DNA of 64,000 bases from Patiria pectinifera (Eukaryota; Echinodermata; Asteroidea; Valvatida; Asterinidae). Both the position numbers and the translations under genes were made by a program. Below the pieces are notes generated by a model. The model was not told the DNA's origin and did not search any database. It saw nothing but the letters and a program-made list of their open reading frames with translations. The DNA lies in the NCBI GenBank assembly GCA_029964075.1, contig CM057149.1, positions 39,948,900-40,012,899 of the forward strand, given 5' to 3'. Of the stretch, positions 23,079 through 34,311 are shown one piece after another. Within the stretch, counting starts at the first letter, position 1. Each line of letters starts with the position of its first letter.

Positions 23079-23784
23079 GAGTCATGGTCATCGTCGTCGC
23101 AAATATACCTCTACTGTTCAAATCAATGACTTCAAAAAGCAAGACAATGCAAAACTTCTATGCAAGGGTATAATTTAAAGGTGTTAGTTCTGTAAACTTT
23201 TGGGGTCGTATCTTCTAATGGAATACTTTAAATTGATCAGCCACTTGAAACCATGCCAAAAATTACGAAAAAAGAAGAAAGAAACACTTACATGCAATTC
23301 AACTTATCGCCATTTTTTTACTCGTGCAAGTACAGTAATGTCCCGGATGAACGATTCGGTTGCTGCAGCTCGCCTCAAGAGGGCGTTCCACGCTTGCACG
23401 GCACCGCGTGAAGTCAAACTGGATGATGATGCCTAGCGGCGATATAATGATCCAGTCAACTTTTTGAGATTCTGAGATTCAAAGGGCGGAGCTTGATGGA
23501 GTGTGTGTGGGGTTTTGGGTTTTTTTTTTTGGGTGTTGGGTTTTTTTGGCTATCGCACGTCTTTTGCTGGTTTCGAACACGTGCGGCTAATCACAAACCT
23601 CTAGGTTTTTACGCGCGCTTATTTTCGCTCGTATTTCTTTTTCATTGTGGACCATGACAAATTTTGAGCGTCGAATAATATGCATTTCGATCGACCCTTC
23701 TTGCATTCGAAACGGAGCCTGAGCAACTAACGGGAGTTAAAAATTTACAAAACAGATGAGTTTTACAGATTTCCCTACATTATA
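23079..23784. other. No gene seen; G/T-rich simple sequence
   Basis: Contains a GGGTTTTTTT-type low-complexity stretch at about 23510-23550. No exon or bounded element recognised. Confidence 0.35.
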
Positions 23785-23829
23785 ACGCTTTTCAACGAGA
23801 ACAAGGGGCATTTGATACGCTTCCTTGCA

Positions 23830-23949
23830 ATGCCGCACGCAAGCGTACCACCATTTTTTTTCCCAAAGACGATTGAAGACTGGAACAAGCTCCCTGATGA
23901 ACTTATCCATCAAACATTGTCATCCCAATTTAAGACAGCCCTAGGATAG
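23830..23949 (+). pseudogene. LINE reverse transcriptase C-terminal scrap
   Basis: The frame reads ...VPPFFFPKTIEDWNKLPDEL... and closes about 20 codons later. The motif FFP+TI.DWN.LP is the usual C-terminal signature of CR1/Jockey-like non-LTR reverse transcriptases. Only this end remains. Confidence 0.6.
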
Positions 23950-24256
23950 GAAACTATCTTGCATCACAACCTTATACGCTTGTACGGCACCAGCGTGAAC
24001 AATAAAAAGTGACAACCCCTTGAGGAAGAGGCTCAAGCCCCAGAGGCCCCCCACGGCCCGAGTGCGCCACTGGGACGTTGAACAATGGAGGACAATAGGG
24101 TCCCCAATTCCCAAGAGGTCCCCAATTTGGATTCGTGTATGTACAAAACATATGGGAGGTCTTCCTAAAAAAAAAGGTTGATACAAACAAAAGAGGGACA
24201 ATAGGACGGTCCCCGATTGCAGGCAACTACACACGTGCTAGTGTGGGTATGCGTCT
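23950..24256. other. No gene seen
   Basis: Mixed sequence between the LINE scrap and the tandem array. Overlapping minus-strand open frames have no recognisable domain. Confidence 0.35.
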
Positions 24257-24262
24257 ACAAGG

Positions 24263-27200
24263 TAGCAGACCAGTAAATAAACTTCCATTGAACCCAATGG
24301 TAAATGCTCCCACTTCAAAAATTCGGGAAAAATACTCACAACTCTCCAAGGTGTTCGAGACACACATCAAATTAAAGCTTATTTCATCATCTTTCATTTT
24401 CTTTTCAATTTTCGGGGGGTCAACTGATGACTTTTAGGAGAAATTTCCATCTGAAGATGATCACCCCTGAAAATAGTCCTGAAGCCCATCGCCATTTTGA
24501 AAAACGATGCCTACACTCCATTGCAAAGTAGAGCGCTTTTAGGGTCCAAATTACATCAAAATTACACAGAACTGCAAGCTCCAAGTCCTGTGCACGGTTT
24601 CCACCCATATTTTTTACAAACCCTCAAGTTCATGGCCCACAGCATGCTCAAATACCGAAGATTTTGAGGGCATGCAAATCGTGATTTGGCCGGCGCAGGC
24701 AATTTCGGACCGATTTACTGGTCTGCACCCTATAGAGAAGCGAGGTTTTGAAAAATTTCTCCAAACCACTTGTACGGCACGAGGAAGGATGGATGACTCA
24801 TATTTGATCAAAAAATTGAGAGAAAAGAAAATCTCTGACTGCGATTTCTGGCCTGAAAACAAGCCCTCTGTTTGCGGCTACCTTACTGTAGGGCGCCCCC
24901 AACGGGCGTGAATTGAGTTTTTGCTCCTTCCGACCCCAAATTACCCCCCCCCCTTGTTCGCTCGAAATTGCTGTGATCGGAGGACGGTCCATCGGCCCTA
25001 TTCAGATTTTGGGCGCATTTGTTGCGGAACCGCCATTGGTGACCCCTTTTGAAACGCTGCCCCCCCCCCAGGTTCCGCCCCCCTGAAAAAAAAAACACTC
25101 CGCAAACATTTGACAACAAACCGTGGAAGGCGCCATTTTGAAACTACAGGTAGCAGACCAGTAAATAAACTTCCATTGAACCCAATGGTAAATGCTCCCA
25201 CTTCAAAAATTCGGGAAAAATACTCACAACTCTCCAAGGTGTTCGAGACACACATCAAATTAAAGCTTATTTCATCATCTTTCATTTTCTTTTCAATTTT
25301 CGGGGGGTCAACTGATGACTTTTAGGAGAAATTTCCATCTGAAGATGATCACCCCTGAAAATAGTCCTGAAGCCCATCGCCATTTTGAAAAACGATGCCT
25401 ACACTCCATTGCAAAGTAGAGCGCTTTTAGGGTCCAAATTACATCAAAATTACACAGAACTGCAAGCTCCAAGTCCTGTGCACGGTTTCCACCCATATTT
25501 TTTACAAACCCTCAAGTTCATGGCCCACAGCATGCTCAAATACCGAAGATTTTGAGGGCATGCAAATCGTGATTTGGCCGGCGCAGGCAATTTCGGACCG
25601 ATTTACTGGTCTGCACCCTATAGAGAAGCGAGGTTTTGAAAAATTTCTCCAAACCACTTGTACGGCACGAGGAAGGATGGATGACTCATATTTGATCAAA
25701 AAATTGAGAGAAAAGAAAATCTCTGACTGCGATTTCTGGCCTGAAAACAAGCCCTCTGTTTGCGGCTACCTTACTGTAGGGCGCCCCCAACGGGCGTGAA
25801 TTGAGTTTTTGCTCCTTCCGACCCCAAATTACCCCCCCCCCCCTTGTTCGCTCGAAATTGCTGTGATCGGAGGACGGTCCATCGGCCCTATTCAGATTTT
25901 GGGCGCATTTGTTGCGGAACCGCCATTGGTGACCCCTTTTGAAACGCTGCCCCCCCCCCAGGTTCCGCCCCCCTGAAAAAAAACACTCCGCAAACATTTG
26001 ACAACAAACCGTGGAAGGCGCCATTTTGAAACTACAGGTAGCAGACCAGTAAATAAACTTCCATTGAACCCAATGGTAAATGCTCCCACTTCAAAAATTC
26101 GGGAAAAATACTCACAACTCTCCAAGGTGTTCGAGACACACATCAAATTAAAGCTTATTTCATCATCTTTCATTTTCTTTTCAATTTTTGGGGGGTCAAC
26201 TGATGACTTTTAGGAGAAATTCCCATCTGAAGATGATCACTCCTGAAAATACGGTCCTGAAACCCATCGCCATTTTGAAAAAATGCCTACACTCCATTGC
26301 AAAGTAGAGCGCTTTTAGTGTCCAAATTACATCAAAATTACACAGAACTGCAAGCTCCAAGTCCTGTGCACGGTTTCCACCCATATTTTTTACAAACCCT
26401 CAAGTTCATGGCCCACAGCATGCTCAAATACCGAAGATTTTGAGGGCATGCAAATCGTGATTTGGCCGGCGCAGGCAATTTCGGACCGATTTACTGGTCT
26501 GCACCCTATAGAGAAGCGAGGTTTTGAAAAATTTCTCAAAACCACTTGTACGGCACGAGGAAGGATGGATGACTCATATTTGATCAAAAAATTGAGAGAA
26601 AAGAAAATCTCTGACTGCGATTTCTGGCCTGAAAACAAGCCCTCTGTTTGCGGCTACCTTACTGTAGGGCGCCCCCAACGGGCGTGAATTGAGTTTTTGC
26701 TCCTTCCGACCCCAAATTACCCCAAACATCGTTCGCTTGAACTTGATGTGATCCGAGGACGGTACGCCGGCCATACTCAGATTTTGGGCGCATTTGTTGC
26801 GGAACCGCCATTGGTGACCCCTTTTGAAACGCTGCCCCAGGTTCCGCCCCCTGAAATAAAACACTCCGCAAACATTTGACAACAAACCGTGGAAGGCGCC
26901 ATTTTGAAACTACAGGTAGCAGACCAGTAAATAAACTTCCATTGAACCCAATGGTAAATGCTCCCACTTCAAAAATTCGGGAAAAATACTCACAACTCTC
27001 CAAGGTGTTCGAGACACACATCAAATTAAAGCTTATTTCATCATCTTTCATTTTCTTTTCAATTTTCGGGGGGTCAACTGATGACTTTTAGGAGAAATTT
27101 CCATCTGAAGATGATCACCCCTGAAAATAGTCCTGAAGCCCATCGCCATTTTGAAAAACGATGCCTACACTCCATTGCAAAGTAGAGCGCTTTTAGGGTC

Positions 27201-27384
27201 CAAATTACATCAAAATTACACAGAACTGCAAGCTCCAAGTCCTGTGCACGGTTTCCACCCATATTTTTTACAAACCCTCAAGTTCATGGCCCACAGCATG
27301 CTCAAATACCGAAGATTTTGAGGGCATGCAAATCGTGATTTGGCCGGCGCAGGCAATTTCGGACCGATTTACTGGTCTGCACCC
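24263..27384. repeat. Tandem array of about 3.5 units of 888 bp
   Basis: The phrase TAGCAGACCAGTAAATAAAC starts copies at 24263, 25151, 26039 and 26917 (spacings 888, 888 and 878). Each unit is a segment of about 470 bp bounded by GCAGACCAGTAAAT and its inverse ATTTACTGGTCTGC, then a spacer of about 415 bp with C runs. The array begins and ends with the inverted-repeat segment: four segments and three spacers. Units 1 and 2 are nearly identical apart from homopolymer lengths, so they are recent. All open frames here repeat with the unit and are not genes. Confidence 0.93.
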
Positions 27385-27390
27385 ACAAGG

Positions 27391-28193
27391 GTGTCGGACG
27401 CATCGCCCCATTTCCACGTCGCCCCATGTCACTTCGCCCCTAACCACTTCGCCCCATCCCCACTTCGCCCCATCCGCACTTTGCCCCATCCCCGCTTCGC
27501 CCCATCCCCACTTCGCCCCATCCCCGCTTCGCCCCATCCCCACTTCGCCCCATCCCCACTTCGCCCCATGTAGATTGGTTCCCCAAGAGTAAAATTAGGA
27601 TGTCAAAGGTATTGTCGTTCTCAGATAAGTGGGAGACGGGTTGGTATAGCCGGGTTGGGAACAAAGTTGGATCTTTTACTTCGCCCCATGTAGATTGGTT
27701 CCCCAAGAGTGAAATTAGGATGTCAAAGGTATTGTCGTTCTCAGATAAGTGGGAGACGGGTTGGTATAGCCGGGTTGGGAACAAAGTTGGATCTTTTACT
27801 TCAAGCTTTTTTTCTCGGTAGGGGAGAGTGATAGCTTGAGAGGTTGGTTATGAATTGTTTATTTGGTCAATGTTGGTGGGCTAATTCTTTCCGTTGGTTA
27901 GCAATTAGTGAATCTGTTGGAATTGTTTTTAAGCCAATAAAATAGATGAGGATTTTTTTTTTTTTACATGTAAAAGGTGGGGCGAAGTGGGAATGGGGCG
28001 AAGCCGGGATGGGGCGAAGTGGGGATGGGGCGAAATGGGAATGGGGCGAAGCGGGAATGGGGCGAAGCGGGGGATGGGGCGAAGTGGGGATGGGGCGATG
28101 TGGGGATGGGGCGAAGTGGGGATGGGGCGAAGTGGTTAGGGGCGAAGTGACATGGGGCGCGTGGAAATGGGGCGAAGTGTCCGACATTCGTAT
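27391..28193. mobile_element. Element whose inverted ends are a CTTCGCCCCATCCCCA minisatellite (803 bp)
   Basis: The left end TGTCGGACGCATCGCCCC and the right end, inverted TGTCGGACACTTCGCCCC, lead into CACTTCGCCCCATCC-type tandem repeats: plus orientation at about 27420-27570, reversed at about 27977-28180. The middle holds two 120-bp direct copies starting at about 27558 and 27678 (TTCGCCCCATGTAGATTGG). ACAAGG lies at both ends (27385-27390 and 28194-28199). No coding capacity. Confidence 0.75.
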
Positions 28194-28199
28194 ACAAGG

Positions 28200-28260
28200 A
28201 TCAGTAATACATTATGTATCAGTAATACATATGTATCAGTAATACATTCAGGAGGATTTA
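28200..28260. repeat. Short ATCAGTAATACAT repeat
   Basis: TATCAGTAATACAT occurs three times in tandem with small variation. Confidence 0.6.
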
Positions 28261-28417
28261 TCGTTGACAGGAATGATCAAGTAATATTGAGAACAAAAGA
28301 GTGATAACTAACTAAAAATATAAACACGAATTCATGATAATTAGGCCTAAGAACGGATAACCTGACAAGGCCACAACTTAATTCTTTGAAGCGTTTTGAT
28401 AGTGTAAAAAATGTAAA

Positions 28418-28600
28418 GGATGGTTCATACTTAATACGAGTGCCGATGCGAAATTAACGTCACGAAGCATTCGCAGCGAAATTCGCTGGAGTTGAATATT
28501 GTGTTCAACTTTTGCGAATTCGCAGGACAAAAACTTGCCCAGACGTCACAACTTCGAGTTTGCGTTCACTCTCGCGCCGAAACTATATGATGAACCGACC
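28418..28600. mobile_element. Small GCGAA-rich MITE
   Basis: GGATGGTTCATACTTAATA on the left faces ATATGATGAACCGACC on the right, with GCGAATTCGC-type words inside. TTAA follows at 28601-28604. Confidence 0.45.
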
Positions 28601-29578
28601 TTAAGCCCGGTTCAAACTCCACGCGAATGTATGGCGAGCCAAAGTAACATTTATATAGCATTAACAAAGTCTTTAAACAATTTAAAGATATCTCTAAATG
28701 ATTTAGAGATATCTCTAAATATTTAGAAATATCTCTTAATACTTAAAGATTTCTCCTAATCGTTTGAAAGACAAATTATTTTGATAAAAAAGTGACCCAC
28801 GAAAGAGCTTTATTGTCAATGATTTAAAGATATCTCTAAATTATTTAGAGATATCTCTAAATGTTGGCATCAACGATTGCTTTAAACACACCGTTTTATT
28901 GGTCACAATGACGTCTTTTAATAAAATTTCTATTGCCATCCTTCTTTAATTGAAATGCTAAATGTGGTTGGCATCAACGTGGACTTTAAGTGCATTATTT
29001 GGCAACATGGATGAATGGAAATTCTTTCATTTGCAACTTCGGTTTTACATGAAATGCATTGTTGAAAAACATCATTCGCCTGAGTGTGCGGCGCTTCCTA
29101 ATTTGTGAACCTCGACGGAACCGTGAATGTTTTAGAGATATCTCTAAATATTTGAAAACACGAAGTAGGTGTTCTGAACAATTTACACACGATTTAGAGA
29201 TATCTCTAAAACATTTAGAGATAACTCTAAATGTTTTAGAGATATCTCTAAATGAATAAGAGATATCTCTAAGTCCTTTTAGAGATATCTCTAAACTTTT
29301 AGAGATATCTTTTAATCATTTAAAGATATCTTTTAATACATAACAGACATCGTCGATAGCACTTAATTGTTTAAATGACTTTGCTAATGCTATATAAATG
29401 TTACTTTGGCTCGCCATACGAATGCGAATGCGAAGCGAATTTGCCGTCATGAAAGATTCGCTGCGAAATTCGCCCGAGTTGAAATATGTTCAACTTTTAC
29501 GAATTCGCAGCGCGAATACTTGCCATGACATCACAAATTTGCGTTCGCTTTCGCTTTCGCGCCGAGTATGAAGCTTTA
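28601..29578. mobile_element. TTAA-type GCGAA-rich MITE carrying a nested palindromic element
   Basis: The left end is TTAAGCCCGGTTCAAACTCC; the right end GAGTATGAAGCTTTAA is a diverged inverse. The outer sequence is rich in GCGAATGCGAAGCGAA. It is split by the element at 28630-29418. Confidence 0.5.
28630..29418. mobile_element. Palindromic element with AGAGATATCTCT satellite arms (789 bp)
   Basis: The terminal inverted repeat is TATGGCGAGCCAAAGTAACA and its inverse, followed by TTTATATAGCATTA. Both arms contain tandem TTTAGAGATATCTCTAAAT units (about 28680-28860 and 29130-29335), each a perfect palindrome. The flanks share CGAATG. No coding capacity. Confidence 0.7.
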
Positions 29579-29686
29579 AAGGGAATGTACAACATTTGCT
29601 TTCGCCCTCCTATTTTTTTTGGAGGTTTAGGATGTTATAGCAAATATTGTTAAAATGACTTGTTTCACGTTTTTGGGCTTGTAAGC

Positions 29687-30251
29687 AGTGTTGTAGTAAG
29701 CCCGGTTCATTTTTCACGCGAAAGCGAAAGCGAAGCGAAATTCGTGACTTCAACAATACATTCGAAGCGCGTCCACCATTGTTGACGACATGAATTTCGC
29801 TCGTACTCGGTACTCGTACTAAAGTACTACTCGAGTACTTTTTTTGAAGTACACGTACTCGTACTCGAATGTCAAAGCACTCGTACTCGAAATGACGGTA
29901 CTCGTACTCGGGCAGCAAAGTACTCATTATATTTTATCGATACTTTTACTTTGAAATGGTTGATTGGCTTGTGGAGAAATCAAAGTTTCCCGATTTTCCT
30001 CTGTGCACGTCCGGACAAACACATTTAACAGCTAGCCGTGTGTGGGTCTGTATATCGGTCTGACTGGGCCTGGGCCGCAATTACGCATGAACCATGTGCC
30101 GTTTGGCCGTATTCGAAAATACAAGTTCTCGTACTCGTACTCGTAATTGGATGTTCTTGTACCTGGAGGTACTCGTACTCGTACTTGTACTCGGCAACCT
30201 AAGTACTCGGCAGTACTCGGTACTCGGAAAAAAGTACTCGACTACAACACT
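29687..30251. mobile_element. AGTGTTGTAGT-capped, ACTCGT-rich element (565 bp)
   Basis: The ends are AGTGTTGTAGT (29687-29697) and its perfect inverse ACTACAACACT (30241-30251). Next to both ends lie GTACTCGTACTCG-type repeats. Right after the left cap a GCGAA-rich MITE-like block starting AAGCCCGGTTCA (to about 29808) appears to be inserted. Confidence 0.6.
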
Positions 30252-30903
30252 TATGCTGGAAAAACCAAGAAAACCATTCCTGATCTTGTAGTCTGGTTCC
30301 CTGACCCCACTTTGGGGAATTGTAAGGTCAGAGAATCAGTCTAATAGCTTGCACCCCTTCACAGGTGTGCAATCAATAACCCTCTGTACTAATTACGTCA
30401 CGCAATGTTTACCGCAGTGCATTGTGGGATTGAGTGGGGGTCGCCGCACCGCAATCGCTATAGAAAACATGTATATTGTGTATTTTGGGTCTGATTTATT
30501 TTAATTTGCGCCACTAAAGCTTTCGAAAATTACCCTCAAATGTGATAAAACCTCAGGTCTTAATTAGTCTAAACTATATTTTCGGTCGATGATTCTTAAA
30601 AAATAACGGAGAATTTAGGTATGCACAACGCTAGTCACGATGGCCATATATCGCACGGTACTACGCGTATACTGCGCGCGCGACTGTGTATGTGGCGCTA
30701 GAACAGCGGGCAACGAGCGACTTGCTGCGGCAGCCGCTGGCGGGGAAACACGCTGCTTCAAGTACGAGCGGTACAATCGGGACAACCTCGAAATCAATGA
30801 TTAAACCAAATAAGTACATCAAAAGGTTAACGGAAAATACATACACAAAAAGACACGTTCTGTGAATCAAATTGCCGAAATTTTCTCCACATATTTTCTT
30901 TGG
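30252..30903. other. No gene seen
   Basis: Mixed sequence with no exon or bounded element recognised; minus-strand open frames at 30615-30990 have no recognisable domain. Confidence 0.3.
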
Positions 30904-31497
30904 CACCTGAGACCGAGTTGACTTGGGACCGAGCTGACCCCGACTGAGTTGGTTTCGAGTCAACTCATTACCAAGACAACTCGGGCCCATGTCAACTCAT
31001 GTTAGGGTACATCTACAATATACGCATTAAAGTGGATCCTTGCGTCATACACCACTGGTGTCACGCCTTGCTGAGGTCACGCGTTCTACACAAACCTGGC
31101 CTTATAGCACGGTGGTCACTTTTTCATCATGTTTTTATCCGTTGGAATATAAAATGAATAACTACATACGTTACTTAACGTATTTTGTGGGCACCGCTAC
31201 ATAGAGACCAGGTATGTGTGGAACGCGTAACCTCGGCAAGGCGTGGCCTTAGCGGTGTATGACGTATTAACCACTTTAACGCGTATTGTTGATGTACCCT
31301 AACATGGCACGGCCTCTAACATGACGCAGTTTGATTTTCGCTCCCAGTGCCTTGCTATAGAGCATTTTTCCCCAGCAAGTTGATGTGGGACCGAGTTGAC
31401 TTGAGACCGAGTAGACCTGAGACCGAGTTAACCTGGTACTGAGTTGACTTGGTATTGAGTTGACTCGAACTGACTTGGTTTGGGACCGAGTTGCATC
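30904..31497. repeat. GACCGAGTTGACTTG minisatellite split by a hairpin
   Basis: Degenerate units of GGACCGAGTTGACTTG lie at about 30904-30990 and 31385-31490. Between them, about 31005-31309, is a hairpin with TTAGGGTACATC and its inverse at the ends and CATACACC/GGTGTATG-type pairing inside. The hairpin appears to have inserted into the minisatellite. Confidence 0.6.
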
Positions 31498-32007
31498 GCA
31501 TCCAGGTTTCAGGTTTCAGGTTTATTTCCATACTATAAGGTAATTAAGTTAAATAATGTACATAAGGTAAACATTTTAACGGAACTTGAAATAATAATAA
31601 TGGGGAGGCCAGACAAGAAGCCGAAGCTTGTACTAGGTCTGCCCCCTTCACAAAGAATACAATGTAGTTATACAATTCACGATTAATCATAGGATATATC
31701 AATAATATGTTATTACATTAAATTCATGAGCTCATGCGAAACTTTACAAAAAAAGAATAACAAGTTACTTGAAGTAAATTTACCATCCTTGTCTTTAAAT
31801 GTGTTGTTAATAAGTTTACTTGGCAATAAAGTAAGAATTTTGCTCTTAATCACCATTGACATTAACCGTAGTGAGAAGTGTTTTTTATAATACAATTCAC
31901 ATGCTCCAATTGAGGTCATTGGGCAAGAAGATCGAATTTTATTCCAAAGGAGGGGTCCCTGTTGTCGTACGGTTGAGAGGTGTAGGGATGTTCTAACTTT
32001 ATTAAGA
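31498..32007 (-). pseudogene. LINE 3' end, downstream part, cut by the Polinton
   Basis: The minus-strand sequence ends in AAATAAACCTGAAACCTGAA, the usual tail of L2/CR1-like LINEs. Just inside the Polinton border it encodes a fragment like ...STVRQQGPLLWNKI..., the C-terminal LWN motif of these reverse transcriptases. The matching upstream part lies on the other side of the Polinton at 47799-48100. Confidence 0.7.
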
Positions 32008-32383
32008 AGTAGTAGGGGAGGTGGGGGTATGGGACCAAAATGGAAAATCTGCGGCCAGTCTGGACATGCCGCTCTCGATTCTTAAAAATAGTTGGAGGAA
32101 AAATATAGGGGAATCCCCCGCGGCAAATGTTTTAGAAATCTGACGTCAGGTTTGGGAGCAAAAAAGAAAAATGTGTGTCAAGTCAGGGCCTGTCGCTCTG
32201 GAGTTAAAAAAATAAATCTGTCGTCGCTAAAATGAGGTGATGTCACCACCACGTGACTTTGAAAAATGTGTGAGTCACCACCATGTGACCTTGAAACGTG
32301 TTGAGGCACGATAGGAATGTGGCGTAAACAACGTGACCTTGAAAAAATGTGTGAGTCACCACCACGCGACCTTGAAACTCGGG
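32008..32383. repeat. Polinton left terminal inverted repeat
   Basis: It is the inverse of 47424-47798 with about 97% identity. It contains internal direct repeats of GTGAGTCACCACCACGTGAC. Confidence 0.93.
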
Positions 32384-32500
32384 TCCATTATCTCTCGTCT
32401 TGAAGATCCCTCACCAGCCGGTGAGTCTGATTGCTTATAAATCCAAAGTCTGCCCTCCAAAAAAAATGAGAAAAAAAAATATTATATTTTCTATAATAAA

Positions 32501-33169
32501 ATGGAGAGTAATATGTTCAGACCGACCGTCAAAGGATATTCTAAATGGAACAAAGCCACGCTGCGTGATTACGTGCAGCGATATAATATACCGCACAATG
32601 AAAATGTTTCTCTTACTCGTAAAGTCTACATCGAGGGGATAAAAAATTATGAAAGTCAATTTAAAAACTTGAGGAAAAAGACACTACATGAGCTCAAACA
32701 GATTGTAGACGAACAAAATCTAAAATACGTACCGACGGGTTATAAAGGACGGTTTTTGAAAAAAGATTTAATCTCGGCGATTAAAATATACAGACAACCC
32801 GAAGACTTTACAGAGTCAGCTTTTAGAGAAACGAGAAGGTTTAGAAATTACTACAGAAACTGGGAATTAAATCCCAGACTTTATAACCACGATTTAATCA
32901 AGTTTTTTGATTCGCACAAGGAACAAATAGTCAATAAAATCAAGTCAGAATTGAGAGAGCTGAGAGGTTTAAAACTGGAGCTCACAATCAAAATAAAATA
33001 CGAAAAAACCAAATCGGATGGTACGATCGAAACTATCGAAGCTATTCATTATAGCAAGCCGAAAGCCGTTTTAAATCAAAGTCAAATAAAACAGGTTTTA
33101 AAAGAAGAGATCGAAGAGCTATTTAAAAAGGATGAAAGGTATACGAATCAAGGATCGGGTTGGGTTTAA
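32501..33169 (+). CDS. Polinton SAP-like protein, 222 aa
   Basis: A lysine-rich protein with two helix-turn-helix-like stretches near the N-terminus (around KATLRDYVQRYNIP and LHELKQIVDEQNLKYVP) that resemble SAP motifs, which bind DNA. The rest is predicted helical and charged. Proteins of this kind precede polymerase B in many Polintons, and in some the region is fused to the polymerase. The frame looks whole. The SAP assignment is by eye only. Confidence 0.6.
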   Translation: MESNMFRPTVKGYSKWNKATLRDYVQRYNIPHNENVSLTRKVYIEGIKNYESQFKNLRKKTLHELKQIVDEQNLKYVPTGYKGRFLKKDLISAIKIYRQPEDFTESAFRETRRFRNYYRNWELNPRLYNHDLIKFFDSHKEQIVNKIKSELRELRGLKLELTIKIKYEKTKSDGTIETIEAIHYSKPKAVLNQSQIKQVLKEEIEELFKKDERYTNQGSGWV

Positions 33170-33979
33170 AAAGATAATGGCGTTATACATCAACATCAAC
33201 AGATATAATCCAGTGAGAGGTAGTTCTTACATAAACCTACCCGAACATCTTAAAATTAAACAGGCGATGATAAACATCAAAAACAAAGACGACGAGTGTT
33301 TGAGATGGTGTTTGAGAGCTGCTCTTGGGTTGTATACAGATAAAGTAAAAATCAAATAAGAAATAATCCTAAATATAAAATTCATAAAGAAGAACCTGTT
33401 GTATACACCAAAGACGACGGACTCAGTTTTAAAGGCGTTGACTTTCCGACACCGGTCGATCAGATACCCAAGATAGAAAGACAAAATAATTTATCGATAA
33501 ACGTATACGGTTATGAGGGTGAGATATATCCATTATACGTGTCTAAAAACTACGGGGCAAAAGAGATCGATCTGCTTTTGATTTCTAAAGGTGACAAGCA
33601 TCACTATTGTTGGATAAAATATTTTACGAGGTTGATGTACGACGTTACGAAACATAAATGTAAGAAATATTTTTGTCGAAGATGTCTATGTCATTTTACC
33701 AATCAAAACAAATTAGACAGACATATCGCCGATTGTAAGGGTATAGATGCACATCCATCAAAGATTGTATTTCCGACGGGTAAACCAAAATACATAGATG
33801 GGCAACCAGGCGAAAGAGACGTACCGATATTAGAATTTAAAAACTATAGGCACAAACAAAAAGCACCATTTGTCATTTATGCTGACTTTGAATCCATACT
33901 ACAAACAACAACAACACCCACACAGACACTAACATCTAAACCTACTCACTCAGACAAAGAGACAAACACACCCTACTGT

Positions 33980-34311
33980 TTCCCCCCCCCCCATCATCAT
34001 CACTCTCACACTCTTTTGTCCGTTCCCACTCCCTGTGACCTTTGATCCTTCCCCTTTCTGATCCCTCCCCTGTTTACACTAGACCCCTTGTGGTTTGCCA
34101 TCTCCCTTTGTTCCTTTGTTCTCTCATCCACCCTCCCCTGCATCTTTCCACACCTTTCCCACCTAATCCTCCTTTTGTGTTTCTTCTTTCAGCCCTGCAT
34201 GTTTGTGTGCACCCCCATGTTAATGTTTGTACCTCTGTCATTTCTGTTTTAGCCTCTGAAGAAGAACTTGCTAAGTTCGCAACGTCAGGCCACATTAATT
34301 TTTAGATAAAC
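33980..34311 (+). mobile_element. Penelope-like element 3' tail inserted in the Polinton polymerase gene
   Basis: The sequence from the C run (about 33985) to ATTAATTTTTAGAT matches, at high identity, the 3' tail of the Penelope-like element at 55778-56104 (opposite strand). It includes the hammerhead-like core at 34256-34286. The insert is younger than the Polinton. Confidence 0.85.
34256..34286 (+). ncRNA. Hammerhead-ribozyme-like motif in the Penelope-like tail
   Basis: CTGAAGA, then a stem AGAACTT-GCT-AAGTTC, then GCAACGTC. The hammerhead core is CTGANGA-stem II-GAAA, and Penelope-like elements are known to carry such ribozymes with a short stem III. The second core block here is GCAA instead of GAAA, so activity is doubtful. 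Confidence 0.5.

Noticed and set aside
16091-23436. Many 60-140-codon open frames on both strands
   Set aside because: They mirror each other across the hairpin centres and have no recognisable domains.
24135-27291. Repeated open frames of 60-130 codons
   Set aside because: They recur with the 888-bp unit on both strands and carry no domain; they are products of the array.
28630-29418. Simple AT microsatellite
   Set aside because: The arrays are bounded by matching inverted ends, so an element explains them better.
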